Shown here piece by piece: positions 26,611 through 37,350 of a DNA stretch of 64,000 nucleotides. The number at the start of each line of letters is the position of its first letter. Position 1 is the first letter of the stretch. The notes beneath the pieces were generated by a model, which was not told where the DNA came from, did no database searches, and worked only from the letters and a program-made list of their open reading frames with translations. Source of the DNA: Synechococcus sp. LA31 (lineage in GTDB: Bacteria > Cyanobacteriota > Cyanobacteriia > PCC-6307 > Cyanobiaceae). The translations under genes and the position numbers were made by a program. Where the stretch lies: the NCBI RefSeq assembly GCF_018502385.1, contig NZ_CP075523.1, positions 1,116,001 through 1,180,000 on the forward strand, written 5' to 3'.

Positions 26611-27620
26611 CTGCGCACCTCTTTGGCGTCTTTGATCACGGCCTCGGGAATGGTGACGCCGATGGCTTTGGCCGTAGCCAGGTTCACCAGCAAGTCAGTT
26701 TTGGTGAGCGGTTCAAAGGGCATGGTTGCCGGTGATTCGCCCTTCAGAACCCGCACCGCCAGTTGACCAGCGGCGTAGCCATCGTCGTAATACGACCAAC
26801 CAATCGTGGCCAGACAACCCGGCAGATCGATATCAGAGGCATCCACGGAATACACCGGGATTTTGTTCTCCAAGCCAACCCGGGCAATCGAGCCAAAGCC
26901 CTGGATCGTGGCGTAATCACCGATTTTCACAAAGGCCTCGACCTTCTTAGCCGCCAGCACCTGGGCCGCCTGGAGCACCTCGCCGGAATTGGCCACCGAC
27001 TGCTCCTCCACCGTGATGTTGCGCTTGGCTGCTTCCTCCTTGAGGATCTTGGCCTCATAGGAGGCATTGGGTTCGCCGGGGTTGAAGATCAAGCCCACCG
27101 TTTTGAGCTGTGGATTAACTTGCCTGGCCAAATCCAGCTCTTGGCCCACCGGATTGGTGCCGATGGTGCCCACCACATTGGGGCGATGTTGGCCAACGCC
27201 ACCGGGCGGGGTACCGGCACCGGCTCCCCAGGGGTTGGAGCAGTAGCAGAAGATCACAGGGGTGGTTTCTGGCACCTCCCGCATCGCGGCCTGCAGGGGC
27301 GGCGTACCCACCGCAAGGATCATGTCGGCTTTCTCACCCACAAACTGCTTCATCACCAAGTTGGTGTTGGGCAGTTCACCGGCAGCATCCTTTTGGATGT
27401 AATTCACCGATTGACCGGAGACATAACCAGCCTCAGCCAGCGCCGCCTCAAAGCCCTTACGGGTTTCGTTCGGCGGCGGGGCATCCACCATTTGCAACAT
27501 GCCGATGGTGGGGCCATCCACTTTGGCCGTTCCACCAAACTTGCCACATGCCGATAAGGCCACGGTGCTCACGACACCTCCGCCCATCAGGGTGAGAAAT
27601 TCACGTCGCTGAAGGGCCAT
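26607..27620 (-). CDS. ABC transporter substrate-binding lipoprotein (TrpX-like)
   Basis: A 337-residue protein with a signal containing twin arginines and a lipobox (QRREFLTLMGGGVVSTVALS then AC). The body has PTIGMLQMVDAPPPNETRKG, GYVSGQSVNYIQKDAAGELP, NLVMKQFVGEKADMILAVGT, VGLIFNPGEPNASYEAKILK and YYDDGYAAGQLAVRVLKGES, the ABC_sub_bind (PF04392) pattern of TrpX/YkuQ-type binding proteins. It is the last gene of a permease-ATPase-receptor operon. Tryptophan or a related amino acid is a plausible ligand but is not shown by the sequence. Confidence 0.85.
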   Translation of the reverse strand: MALQRREFLTLMGGGVVSTVALSACGKFGGTAKVDGPTIGMLQMVDAPPPNETRKGFEAALAEAGYVSGQSVNYIQKDAAGELPNTNLVMKQFVGEKADMILAVGTPPLQAAMREVPETTPVIFCYCSNPWGAGAGTPPGGVGQHRPNVVGTIGTNPVGQELDLARQVNPQLKTVGLIFNPGEPNASYEAKILKEEAAKRNITVEEQSVANSGEVLQAAQVLAAKKVEAFVKIGDYATIQGFGSIARVGLENKIPVYSVDASDIDLPGCLATIGWSYYDDGYAAGQLAVRVLKGESPATMPFEPLTKTDLLVNLATAKAIGVTIPEAVIKDAKEVRS

Positions 27621-27645
27621 GCGTCAAGGGCTTGTGGCCCGCAAC

Positions 27646-28419
27646 TTAGGCCGTGCCATACATGGCGCGCAAGGAATTGGGGTTGAGCTCAGCGCGTTCG
27701 GCTGCATTCCAGTCGCCGATCAAGCGACCTTGGTGCAACATCACCAGGCGATCACCATGGCCAAGAGCTTGCTCAAGGCTATGGGTGACCATCAAAGCGG
27801 TGGTGCCCAATTGACGGATCAAACGCTCTGTCAGCGCCATCACCGTGGCTTCCGCCCTGGGATCAAGCGCTGCGGTGTGTTCATCGAGCAGCAGTAGATC
27901 CGGAGAGCTCAGCGTGGCCATCACCAAACTGAGGGTTTGGCGCTGCCCGCCCGAGAGCTGCCCCACCGGCTCATCCAAGCGATCGGCCAGCGGCAAGCCG
28001 AGATCCGCGAGCAAGGCGCGGTAGCGGCGACGATCCGCACCATTGGGATGAATCGAGAAGCCGTCGTGCCACCAGGTGGCGGGCCGGTGACGCCGCTCTG
28101 CCAGACGCAGGTTTTCGGCCACACTCAACCCCGGACAGGTGCCCTCGAGCGGGTTTTGCATCACCCGACCAATCATGCGAGCGCGCTGATAATCCCGCAG
28201 GTTGTGGAGCGGCCTGCCCTCCAACTCAATGGTGCCGCCCTGCTGCTTGAGCGTGCCTGCCACCAGGTTGAGCAGGGTTGATTTACCCGACCCATTGCTA
28301 CCGATCACCACCACAAACTGGCCTTGGCTGCAGCTCAGGCTGAAATTGCTGAACAGTTGACGCCAAGCTGATCCAGGCAATGGATGGCCCCAGGCCAACT
28401 GGTCGACGATCAGCGTCAT
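27646..28419 (-). CDS. ABC transporter ATP-binding protein
   Basis: A 257-residue ATPase. Walker A VVIGSNGSGKSTLLNLVAGT, a Q-loop near MQNPLEGTCPGLSVAENL, the signature LSGGQRQTLSLVMATLSSPD, Walker B LLLLDEHTAALDPRAE and the switch histidine MVTHSLEQAL are all intact. Its ATG overlaps the permease stop. It energises uptake with the permease at 28419-29333 and the receptor at 26607-27620. The Leu-Asp-Glu-His Walker B variant is typical of this TrpZ-like group. Confidence 0.92.
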   Translation of the reverse strand: MTLIVDQLAWGHPLPGSAWRQLFSNFSLSCSQGQFVVVIGSNGSGKSTLLNLVAGTLKQQGGTIELEGRPLHNLRDYQRARMIGRVMQNPLEGTCPGLSVAENLRLAERRHRPATWWHDGFSIHPNGADRRRYRALLADLGLPLADRLDEPVGQLSGGQRQTLSLVMATLSSPDLLLLDEHTAALDPRAEATVMALTERLIRQLGTTALMVTHSLEQALGHGDRLVMLHQGRLIGDWNAAERAELNPNSLRAMYGTA

Positions 28420-29333
28420 CAGGCGTCTCCGTCCGGCTGGGAGAGCGCCGCTTGAGCAGGCCCCGCCGTTGACAAACCAGGCAGACGCAGATGCCCAAAG
28501 CTCAACGCAGCCAGGAGCAACAAAGCCGTTGCCAGTTTCAGGTCGACGGGCTCGAGCCCCATCTGCAAGGCAATGGCGATGAGCGTGCGAAACAAGATCG
28601 CACCAATGGCGACGGCCAGGAGGGCTTTCGGCACCGAACGCGGCCTCAGCACCGACTGGCCAATGATCACCATGCCGAGGCCAAGCACGAGTGAGCCGAT
28701 GCCCATGGTGACGTCAGCAAAACCCTGGTAGATCGCCACCAGAGCACCAGCCAGCGCCACCAAACCATTGGCGGCTGCAATCCCAATGGTGAGACCTCGC
28801 GCCTGGTTAATGCCATTGGCGCGGGCCATGGTGGCGTTATTGCCCAAAGCCCGCAGCGACAGACCGAAATCCGTGCTGAGCAACAAGCTCATCAACAACA
28901 CCAACCCCAACATCGCGAGGGTGAGCGCAACAGCCCAGCGCCCGTCAATCCCAAGGCCGAGGTCTGGCAGACGCAAGACCCCTTCAGGCGTGAAAGGCAA
29001 CGGAATATTGGAGCGCCCCATCAGGCGCAGGGTGATCGAATAAAGCGCAGTGGTGGTGAGGATGCCTGCAAAGAGATCGTTCACACCCAGGCGGGTGTGA
29101 ATCAAACCGGTCACCGTGCCGGCCAGGCAGCCACACACAATCGCCACCACCAATGCCAAGGGCACTGGCACCCCCTGGCTGATCAGCACAGCGGCGGCAC
29201 CACCCCCGAGGGCAAAGGAGCCATCCACTGTGAGATCAGGGAAGTTGAGAACGCGAAGGGTGAGATAAGTGCCCAATGCCAGGCCGGCATAAGCCAGGCC
29301 CTGGTCGTAAGCACCAAGCCAGAGGGAAAGCAT
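28419..29333 (-). CDS. ABC transporter permease (TrpY-like)
   Basis: A 304-residue permease with about eight hydrophobic helices and the branched-chain/ribose-type permease features TLRVLNFPDLTVDGSFALGG, NDLFAGILTTTALYSITLRL and LGNNATMARANGINQARGLT. This is the BPD_transp_2 family member found with PF04392 receptors. It is first in the operon, so the promoter should lie in the gap of about 20 bp upstream or within the DUF3386 region. Confidence 0.9.
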   Translation of the reverse strand: MLSLWLGAYDQGLAYAGLALGTYLTLRVLNFPDLTVDGSFALGGGAAAVLISQGVPVPLALVVAIVCGCLAGTVTGLIHTRLGVNDLFAGILTTTALYSITLRLMGRSNIPLPFTPEGVLRLPDLGLGIDGRWAVALTLAMLGLVLLMSLLLSTDFGLSLRALGNNATMARANGINQARGLTIGIAAANGLVALAGALVAIYQGFADVTMGIGSLVLGLGMVIIGQSVLRPRSVPKALLAVAIGAILFRTLIAIALQMGLEPVDLKLATALLLLAALSFGHLRLPGLSTAGPAQAALSQPDGDA

Positions 29334-29354
29334 CAGGGCATTGTGGCGCCCGAC

Positions 29355-30032
29355 TCAACCGTTGGCCTTGAGATCCTCAAAACGGAACACCTGACGGCCA
29401 GCGGGAGTGTCGCCGAAGGCTTCGGTCTCCACCACACGCTCACTCAGCACCCAGGGGCCATCGCCAGCGAGGGGCACAAAGGTGTCGGTGAAGGTGCTTT
29501 TGCCGCCGCGGGCGGCTCCAGTGGCGGGATCGGCGTACTGGCTGGTGTAGCCGTGGCTGAGGTAGCCGCGACCGGTATCGGTGGTGCTTTCGGTGAAGAT
29601 CGTGACCACCGTGCCGTGGATGTGGCGGTGCACCATCGTCACCACGTTGTTGTTGATGCGATAGCGGTCACCAGCGTTCTTGCCGCCCACGATCACCTCG
29701 GTGCCCACGGCATCGGTGTCGCCAGCGGTGAAGGTGTTGTCGCCGTGGGTTTGCTCAAAGCTGCGGCGCACGCGGTGGATGCACACCTCCCAGAGCTGGG
29801 AGGCGATGGCTTTGTGGATCTCCTCGTTGTCGATGCCCTCCACCTGGGCCTTCAGATCAGCGCCCACCTTGAAGGTGCCCTGCACGCGCTGGTCGTCCTG
29901 CTCCCAGACGCAACGGCCGCTGTAACCGCCGAAGCCAGGCTCCCAGGTGTAGCGGTTCTCGTAGGCGCCGCGGAAGGCGGCGGTGCAATCGCTACCGGCG
30001 GTGATCACAACGGGGCTAGGGGCAACGGTCAC
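29355..30032 (-). CDS. DUF3386 family protein
   Basis: A 225-residue soluble protein with FRGAYENRYTWEPGFGGYSG near the N-terminus, WEVCIHRVRRSFEQTHGDNT in the middle and FTDTFVPLAGDGPWVLSERV toward the C-terminus, matching the cyanobacterial family DUF3386. The start is GTG at 30032. The function is unknown. It follows carB on the same strand by 56 bp and precedes the ABC operon by 21 bp. Confidence 0.75.
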   Translation of the reverse strand: MTVAPSPVVITAGSDCTAAFRGAYENRYTWEPGFGGYSGRCVWEQDDQRVQGTFKVGADLKAQVEGIDNEEIHKAIASQLWEVCIHRVRRSFEQTHGDNTFTAGDTDAVGTEVIVGGKNAGDRYRINNNVVTMVHRHIHGTVVTIFTESTTDTGRGYLSHGYTSQYADPATGAARGGKSTFTDTFVPLAGDGPWVLSERVVETEAFGDTPAGRQVFRFEDLKANG

Positions 30033-30088
30033 GGCAGCCAGGCAAGTGGCTTCAGGCTACGGGTTTGAGCTCGGCTGCCGCCGCCCCA

Positions 30089-33382
<3,294 letters not shown>

Positions 33383-33464
33383 GGGAGGTTGTCCGGCAGC
33401 CAAACCCACCTACCCTCTCACGGGAGGTGGCTACTGTTGATTTCAAATCTGAGGTGACGTCTTC

Positions 33465-34100
33465 ATGAGCGAACTCCAGCGCCTGAAGGGGCTGCTGCCC
33501 CCCGAGATGCAGAGCTGGGTGTTTGTCGAAGCCGCTGCTTCAGCTGACCCACCGCTGATCACCATCGAGGAGATCGGCCGCGATGAGGTGGAGATCCAGC
33601 TGGATCTGCAGAAGTGGGATGCGCTGGCGATCGATCACCGCAACCTGCTCTTTTGGCACGAGGTGGGCCGCGTCCAGAACGATGCCGTGCCCCGCGACGG
33701 CTGGGAAATGGCCGCGCTGGCGATCGGCCTGGGCGGCGCCATCGGTGAGCTGTGGGTGCAAGACGGCCTCTTGCTGCTGATGGCCCTGGGCCTCTCTGGC
33801 TTTGCCGGCTATCGCCTCTACCTGAAAAACAACTCCGAGAAACGCCTTCAAGACGCGATTGCGGCCGATGAGCGCGCCATCGACCTGGCCTGCCGCTTCG
33901 GTTACAGCCTGCCCAATGCCTATAAGAGCCTGGGCGGCGCCCTCAAGGAGCTGGTGGAGCAGACCCGCAAGAAGAAAAAGCGCGGCTTCTACGAAGACCG
34001 CCTCGAGGCGCTGCGCAAGAGTGCTGGCAAGGCCCGCGCCGAGATGGCTCAGCAACAGGGGTCCCGTCAATCCGTGAGCAGCGAGAACGTGTATGGCTGA
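33465..34100 (+). CDS. DUF3318 family membrane-associated protein
   Basis: A 211-residue protein: MSELQRLKGLLPPEMQSWVF, then WDALAIDHRNLLFWHEVGRV (a zinc-protease-like HExxR that may be fortuitous), one or two hydrophobic segments (LALGLSGFAGYRLYL) and a basic helical C-terminus (TRKKKKRGFYEDRLEALRKS). This is DUF3318, a cyanobacteria-specific family. Its end overlaps the start of rsfS by 8 bp. In many cyanobacteria the same order with rsfS and CGLD27 is seen, which suggests a shared role linked to the translation or photosynthesis apparatus. Confidence 0.78.
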   Translation: MSELQRLKGLLPPEMQSWVFVEAAASADPPLITIEEIGRDEVEIQLDLQKWDALAIDHRNLLFWHEVGRVQNDAVPRDGWEMAALAIGLGGAIGELWVQDGLLLLMALGLSGFAGYRLYLKNNSEKRLQDAIAADERAIDLACRFGYSLPNAYKSLGGALKELVEQTRKKKKRGFYEDRLEALRKSAGKARAEMAQQQGSRQSVSSENVYG

Positions 34101-34527
34101 GGCCGTAAGCCCCGAAAAGCCCAGTCCCGACCCCAGCCGCCCGCGGCTCAACCTTGACGACAGCCACCAGCTGGCGCTGCTGGCCGCTGAAGCCTGTGAC
34201 GACCGCAAAGCGGGCGACATCGTGCTGCTGCGGGTGGAGGAGATCTCCTCGATTGCTGATTGGTTTGTGATCGCCACCGGCTTCTCCGATGTGCAGGTGC
34301 GTGCCATCGCCCGCTCGGTGGAAGACAAAATCGAGGAGGAAAGTGGCGGCCGCCTGCCCCTACGCAAAGAGGGTCAGAAAGAGGGCCGCTGGGTTCTGCT
34401 CGATTACGGCGAAGTGATCGTGCACGCCCTCACGCCGGATGAGCGCAGCTACTACGACCTCGAGTCGTTCTGGGGTCACGGCGAGAAGGAGACCTATCTA
34501 GGGTCAGATCAAGCACCACCGGCCTGA
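34093..34527 (+). CDS. rsfS: Ribosome silencing factor (Iojap family)
   Basis: A 144-residue protein. An unstructured Pro-rich N-terminus is followed by LLAAEACDDRKAGDIVLLRV, ISSIADWFVIATGFSDVQVR, the basic RPLPLRKEGQKEGRW-like segment and LLDYGEVIVHALTPDERSYY, ending DLESFWG. This is the RsfS/Iojap signature. It binds ribosomal protein L14 and blocks subunit joining when nutrients run short. The gene is coupled to the DUF3318 gene and precedes the CGLD27 gene by 12 bp. Confidence 0.93.
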   Translation: MAEAVSPEKPSPDPSRPRLNLDDSHQLALLAAEACDDRKAGDIVLLRVEEISSIADWFVIATGFSDVQVRAIARSVEDKIEEESGGRLPLRKEGQKEGRWVLLDYGEVIVHALTPDERSYYDLESFWGHGEKETYLGSDQAPPA

Positions 34528-34539
34528 GGCCGGGCCCCC

Positions 34540-35049
34540 ATGGCCGGCAGCAGCGACCTCAGCTCAATCGTGTGCCCGGTGCCGCGGGAGCAGCGGCCGC
34601 TGGAGCAATACAAAGAGCTGCAGGCCAGCTGGTTTTTTGTGTGGCCCCATAACGGCGACCGAGGTCTGGCCACACCGCTGATTCGTGCCTGGCTGATCCT
34701 GCTGCCGCTCACGATGCTCGTGGCCAGCGGCAGCGTGCCTCTGCGCCACAATTTGCCGCGGCTGGTGGTCGCTGGCGCGGTAGCGGGTCTGGTGGTGCCC
34801 TTGCTGCTGCTCGTGCGGCAATGGCTGGGCTGGACGAACTTGCAGCGCCGCCTGATCGCCACCTCGGTGGAATACGAGGAATCTGGCTGGTACGACGGCC
34901 AGGTGTGGGAAAAGCCGGTGGAATGGCGGCAACAGGATCTGCTGGTGGCCAATCACGAGGTGAAACCCGTGCTCTGGCGGCTGCAGCAAGCGATGGCCAT
35001 CATCGCGGCGTTGATGCTGGTGGGGACCAGCCTCTGTCAGGCTCTGTGA
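34540..35049 (+). CDS. CGLD27/DUF1230 family membrane protein
   Basis: A 169-residue protein beginning with the family segment CPVPREQRPLEQYKELQASW, with two transmembrane helices (LILLPLTMLVASGSVPL; LVVAGAVAGLVVPLLLLVRQ) and VEYEESGWYDGQVWEKPVEW, the DUF1230/CGLD27 signature conserved from cyanobacteria to green plants. A role in chloroplast or thylakoid function is suspected from its distribution. It sits in an rsfS-CGLD27-asparaginase unit. Confidence 0.85.
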   Translation: MAGSSDLSSIVCPVPREQRPLEQYKELQASWFFVWPHNGDRGLATPLIRAWLILLPLTMLVASGSVPLRHNLPRLVVAGAVAGLVVPLLLLVRQWLGWTNLQRRLIATSVEYEESGWYDGQVWEKPVEWRQQDLLVANHEVKPVLWRLQQAMAIIAALMLVGTSLCQAL

Positions 35050-35070
35050 GCGATCGGGCCTGAGCCCTGC

Positions 35071-36051
35071 ATGAGCTTCTCAAGCAGCTTCGGAACCAGC
35101 GGACGCCCCAGCGTGCCGCCCCTCGAGGTGCGGCTCACCCGCAATTCCATCCATGAATCGCTGCACCGGGTGCATGCGGTGGTGTGCGACCAACGCGGCC
35201 GTGTGCTGATGCGCGCCGGCGACCCGCAGCAGCTCAGTTTCATCCGCTCGGCGCTCAAACCTTTCCAAGCCCAGGTGTTTGTGAGCAGCGGTGCTGCCGA
35301 CCAGGGCAACCACGATGACCGTGCCCTGGCTATCGCTTGTGCCTCCCATGCGGGTGAAGCCGAGCAGGCCCGCGAAGCCTTCAAGATCCTGTGGAAATCG
35401 GATCTAGAGAGCGAGCAGCTCCAGTGCCCCACACCGAAGGGCCGCCAGAGCCCTCTGGAGCACAACTGTTCGGGCAAACACGCTGCCTTCCTGGCCACCT
35501 GCAAACGCATGCAGTGGCCGCTGGAGAGCTACCTCCAGCTCGATCACCCGCTGCAGCAGCAAGTGCTCAAACGTGTGGGCGAACTCCTCGGCATGCCCGC
35601 TGCTGAACTCCTAGCCGCCCGCGACGATTGCGGGGCCCCCACCCTGCAGCTGCAGCTCTCGCAGATGGCGCTGCTGTTTGCTCACCTCGCCGCCAGCGAG
35701 CAGCCCGAGATGGAGCGCCTCAGCCGGGCGATGCTTGCCAACCCCGAGTTAGTGGCCGGTGAAGGCCGCTTCGACACCGTGGTGATGCGCAGCGGCCACG
35801 GCCAGGTGCTGAGCAAAGGCGGCGCCGAAGGCATCCAGTGCCTCAGCCGCGTGGGTGAAGGCCTGGGCCTAGCCATCAAGGTGGAAGACGGCGCCAGCCG
35901 CGCCAAACACGCTGTGGCCCTGCACCTGATGCAGCAACTGGAATGGCTCACTCCGATGACGCTCGAGGAGCTAGGCCAGCAGTTCCTCCACCCCAATGAA
36001 GGCGTGAAGCTCGAAGTGAGCGGCGAACTGCGCTTCGACAACGGCCGCTGA
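35071..36051 (+). CDS. Asparaginase (AnsB II / Rhizobium-type)
   Basis: A 326-residue protein of the L-asparaginase II family PF06089, unrelated to E. coli AnsB. It shows VRLTRNSIHESLHRVHAVVC, FIRSALKPFQAQVFVSSGAA, HNCSGKHAAFLATCKRMQWP with its Ser/Lys pair, DDCGAPTLQLQLSQMALLFA and KGGAEGIQCLSRVGEGLGLA. It hydrolyses asparagine to aspartate and ammonia. It follows the CGLD27 gene by 21 bp and is probably the last gene of that unit; a long palindrome lies after it. Confidence 0.88.
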   Translation: MSFSSSFGTSGRPSVPPLEVRLTRNSIHESLHRVHAVVCDQRGRVLMRAGDPQQLSFIRSALKPFQAQVFVSSGAADQGNHDDRALAIACASHAGEAEQAREAFKILWKSDLESEQLQCPTPKGRQSPLEHNCSGKHAAFLATCKRMQWPLESYLQLDHPLQQQVLKRVGELLGMPAAELLAARDDCGAPTLQLQLSQMALLFAHLAASEQPEMERLSRAMLANPELVAGEGRFDTVVMRSGHGQVLSKGGAEGIQCLSRVGEGLGLAIKVEDGASRAKHAVALHLMQQLEWLTPMTLEELGQQFLHPNEGVKLEVSGELRFDNGR

Positions 36052-36151
36052 GGGGCTGTTAGCCCTAACCCGATCGTCCTGTGTCCTTTCCTTGGTGCTT
36101 GGCCTGATCCGGAGCTGCTCTCAAGGGCCGATCTGGATTGCTCATGGGGCA

Positions 36152-36193
36152 CTGTCCAGCTCTGGATATCCATGGATATCCGGAGCTGGACAG
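36152..36193. repeat. Near-perfect 42-bp palindrome between convergent genes
   Basis: The sequence reads inward from CTGTCCAGCTCTGGATATCC on the left and is matched by the complementary right arm, with its centre at the CCATGG at 36170-36175. It has 21-bp arms, no loop and one symmetrical mismatch that would be a G-U pair in RNA. It lies 100 bp after the asparaginase stop and 38 bp before the end of the convergent aldolase gene. There is no T tract on either side, so it is not a simple intrinsic terminator. It could stop transcription in both directions or bind a dimeric protein. Confidence 0.8.
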
Positions 36194-36231
36194 CTCGAAA
36201 CCAAACCTTCAGCCCCCCCACCGAGACCCGA

Positions 36232-36903
36232 TCAAGCCCCCAGGGCATCGCGTTCGAATTGGGCAGCGGCGGCGAGCGTGGGCTCCACGGCAAACAGAGC
36301 GGCTGCGATCTCAGGGCTGATGGTGAACGTGTTGAGTCCTTCAGCAGCTAGGCGAGCGAGATCGTCCGGGGAGCGGAGGCTTGCCACCAGGAGCCGCAGG
36401 GGCTGGCGGTGTGGTGCGGCTGGGCCCAAGCTGGCCACGATCCGCTGCATTTGCCTGAGTTCGGCGTGGCCATCACGGCCGAGATCGCCGATGCGGCCGA
36501 GGTAGGGGGCGATGTAATCAGCGCCGAGGGCGGAGGCCAGCAACACCTGGGCGGGTTCGTAGCAGGCGGTGAAGGTCACCGGCCAGCCCTCGGCGATCAA
36601 GGCGCGAGCGGCGGCAGCCCCTGCTCGGGTGATCGGCAGCTTCACCCAGATGCGGCCAGGCGCCAGTTGAGCCAGATCGCGTCCGCAAGCAAACAGATCC
36701 GCGCCCCAAGCCTGCAGATGCAGCTCCTGGGCGCCAAGATCGAGGGCATGGGCTGAAAGCGCAGCGAGATGGTCGAGGCGGCAGGGCTGGGCGGCGCGGC
36801 GCAGCAGCGTGGGGTTGGTGGTGACACCGCGAAACAAACCCGTGGGCAGCCACTCAGCCCAGGCGTGAGGATCAGCACTGTCAAGGAGCAGACGCAACGC
36901 CAT
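36232..36903 (-). CDS. Transaldolase/fructose-6-phosphate aldolase-like protein
   Basis: From the ATG at 36903 the protein has 223 residues, the usual size of the TalC/FSA group. Key segments are LRLLLDSADPHAWAEWLPTG, FRGVTTNPTLLRR, LAPGRIWVKLPITRAGAAAA (the Schiff-base lysine in WVKLP), VTFTACYEPAQVLLASALGA, DYIAPYLGRIGDLG and LLVASLRSPDDLARLAAEGL. It is a class I aldolase of sugar phosphates. The open frame continues to 37047 through the tRNA gene and is not used. The true in vivo reaction (transaldolase or FSA) is not decided by the sequence. Confidence 0.82.
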   Translation of the reverse strand: MALRLLLDSADPHAWAEWLPTGLFRGVTTNPTLLRRAAQPCRLDHLAALSAHALDLGAQELHLQAWGADLFACGRDLAQLAPGRIWVKLPITRAGAAAARALIAEGWPVTFTACYEPAQVLLASALGADYIAPYLGRIGDLGRDGHAELRQMQRIVASLGPAAPHRQPLRLLVASLRSPDDLARLAAEGLNTFTISPEIAAALFAVEPTLAAAAQFERDALGA

Positions 36904-36993
36904 CAGCAGGATCAAGGCCGCGGTGCGGCCTGCGTTGGAGGCCCCCATGCTGACGTTCGCCCTGGACGCAAGTCGCCAAGACACCCTGCGGTG

Positions 36994-36999
36994 TATGCT
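36994..36999 (+). promoter_or_regulatory. Candidate -10 box of the initiator tRNA gene
   Basis: TATGCT at 36994-36999 lies 11 bp before the first base of the tRNA, the spacing expected of a -10 hexamer. No convincing -35 element is at the standard distance. Confidence 0.4.
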
Positions 37000-37010
37000 T
37001 TTGAGGTCGC

Positions 37011-37087
<77 letters not shown>

Positions 37088-37094
37088 AACCAAG

Positions 37095-37129
37095 AGCCCC
37101 GGCCATCGCGAGATCGGCCGGGGCTTTTT
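37095..37129 (+). terminator. Intrinsic terminator of the initiator tRNA gene
   Basis: A 10-bp perfect stem (AGCCCCGGCC pairing with GGCCGGGGCT), an 11-nt loop and a run of five T (37125-37129), starting 8 nt after the tRNA CCA end. Confidence 0.9.
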
Positions 37130-37167
37130 GATGGTTTGATCACCGCATCCCTCACTGCAGGAGCTCG

Positions 37168-37350
37168 ATGACCAGCACGCCCCCACCCAGCGCGGCGGTC
37201 ATGGCCGCCGACAAGGTCGCCAGCACCCATCCGCTGATCCTCACGGCGGCACTGGTGTGGCTGAGTATTGATCTGATCGGGGATGGTCTCCTGGCGCTGC
37301 GCACCCTGCTGGCGAGCGTTACCCACGAGCGCAACGTGACCCCCTCCTGA
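37168..37350 (+). CDS. Small single-helix membrane protein (60 aa)
   Basis: A 60-residue protein with a polar N-terminus (MTSTPPPSAAVMAADKVAST), one probable transmembrane helix (LILTAALVWLSIDLIGDGLL) and a short basic tail. Its TGA overlaps the ATG of the GMC oxidoreductase by one base, which strongly suggests translational coupling and a real gene. GMC dehydrogenases in other bacteria often work with a small anchoring or electron-transfer partner; whether this protein does so is inference. Confidence 0.6.
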   Translation: MTSTPPPSAAVMAADKVASTHPLILTAALVWLSIDLIGDGLLALRTLLASVTHERNVTPS

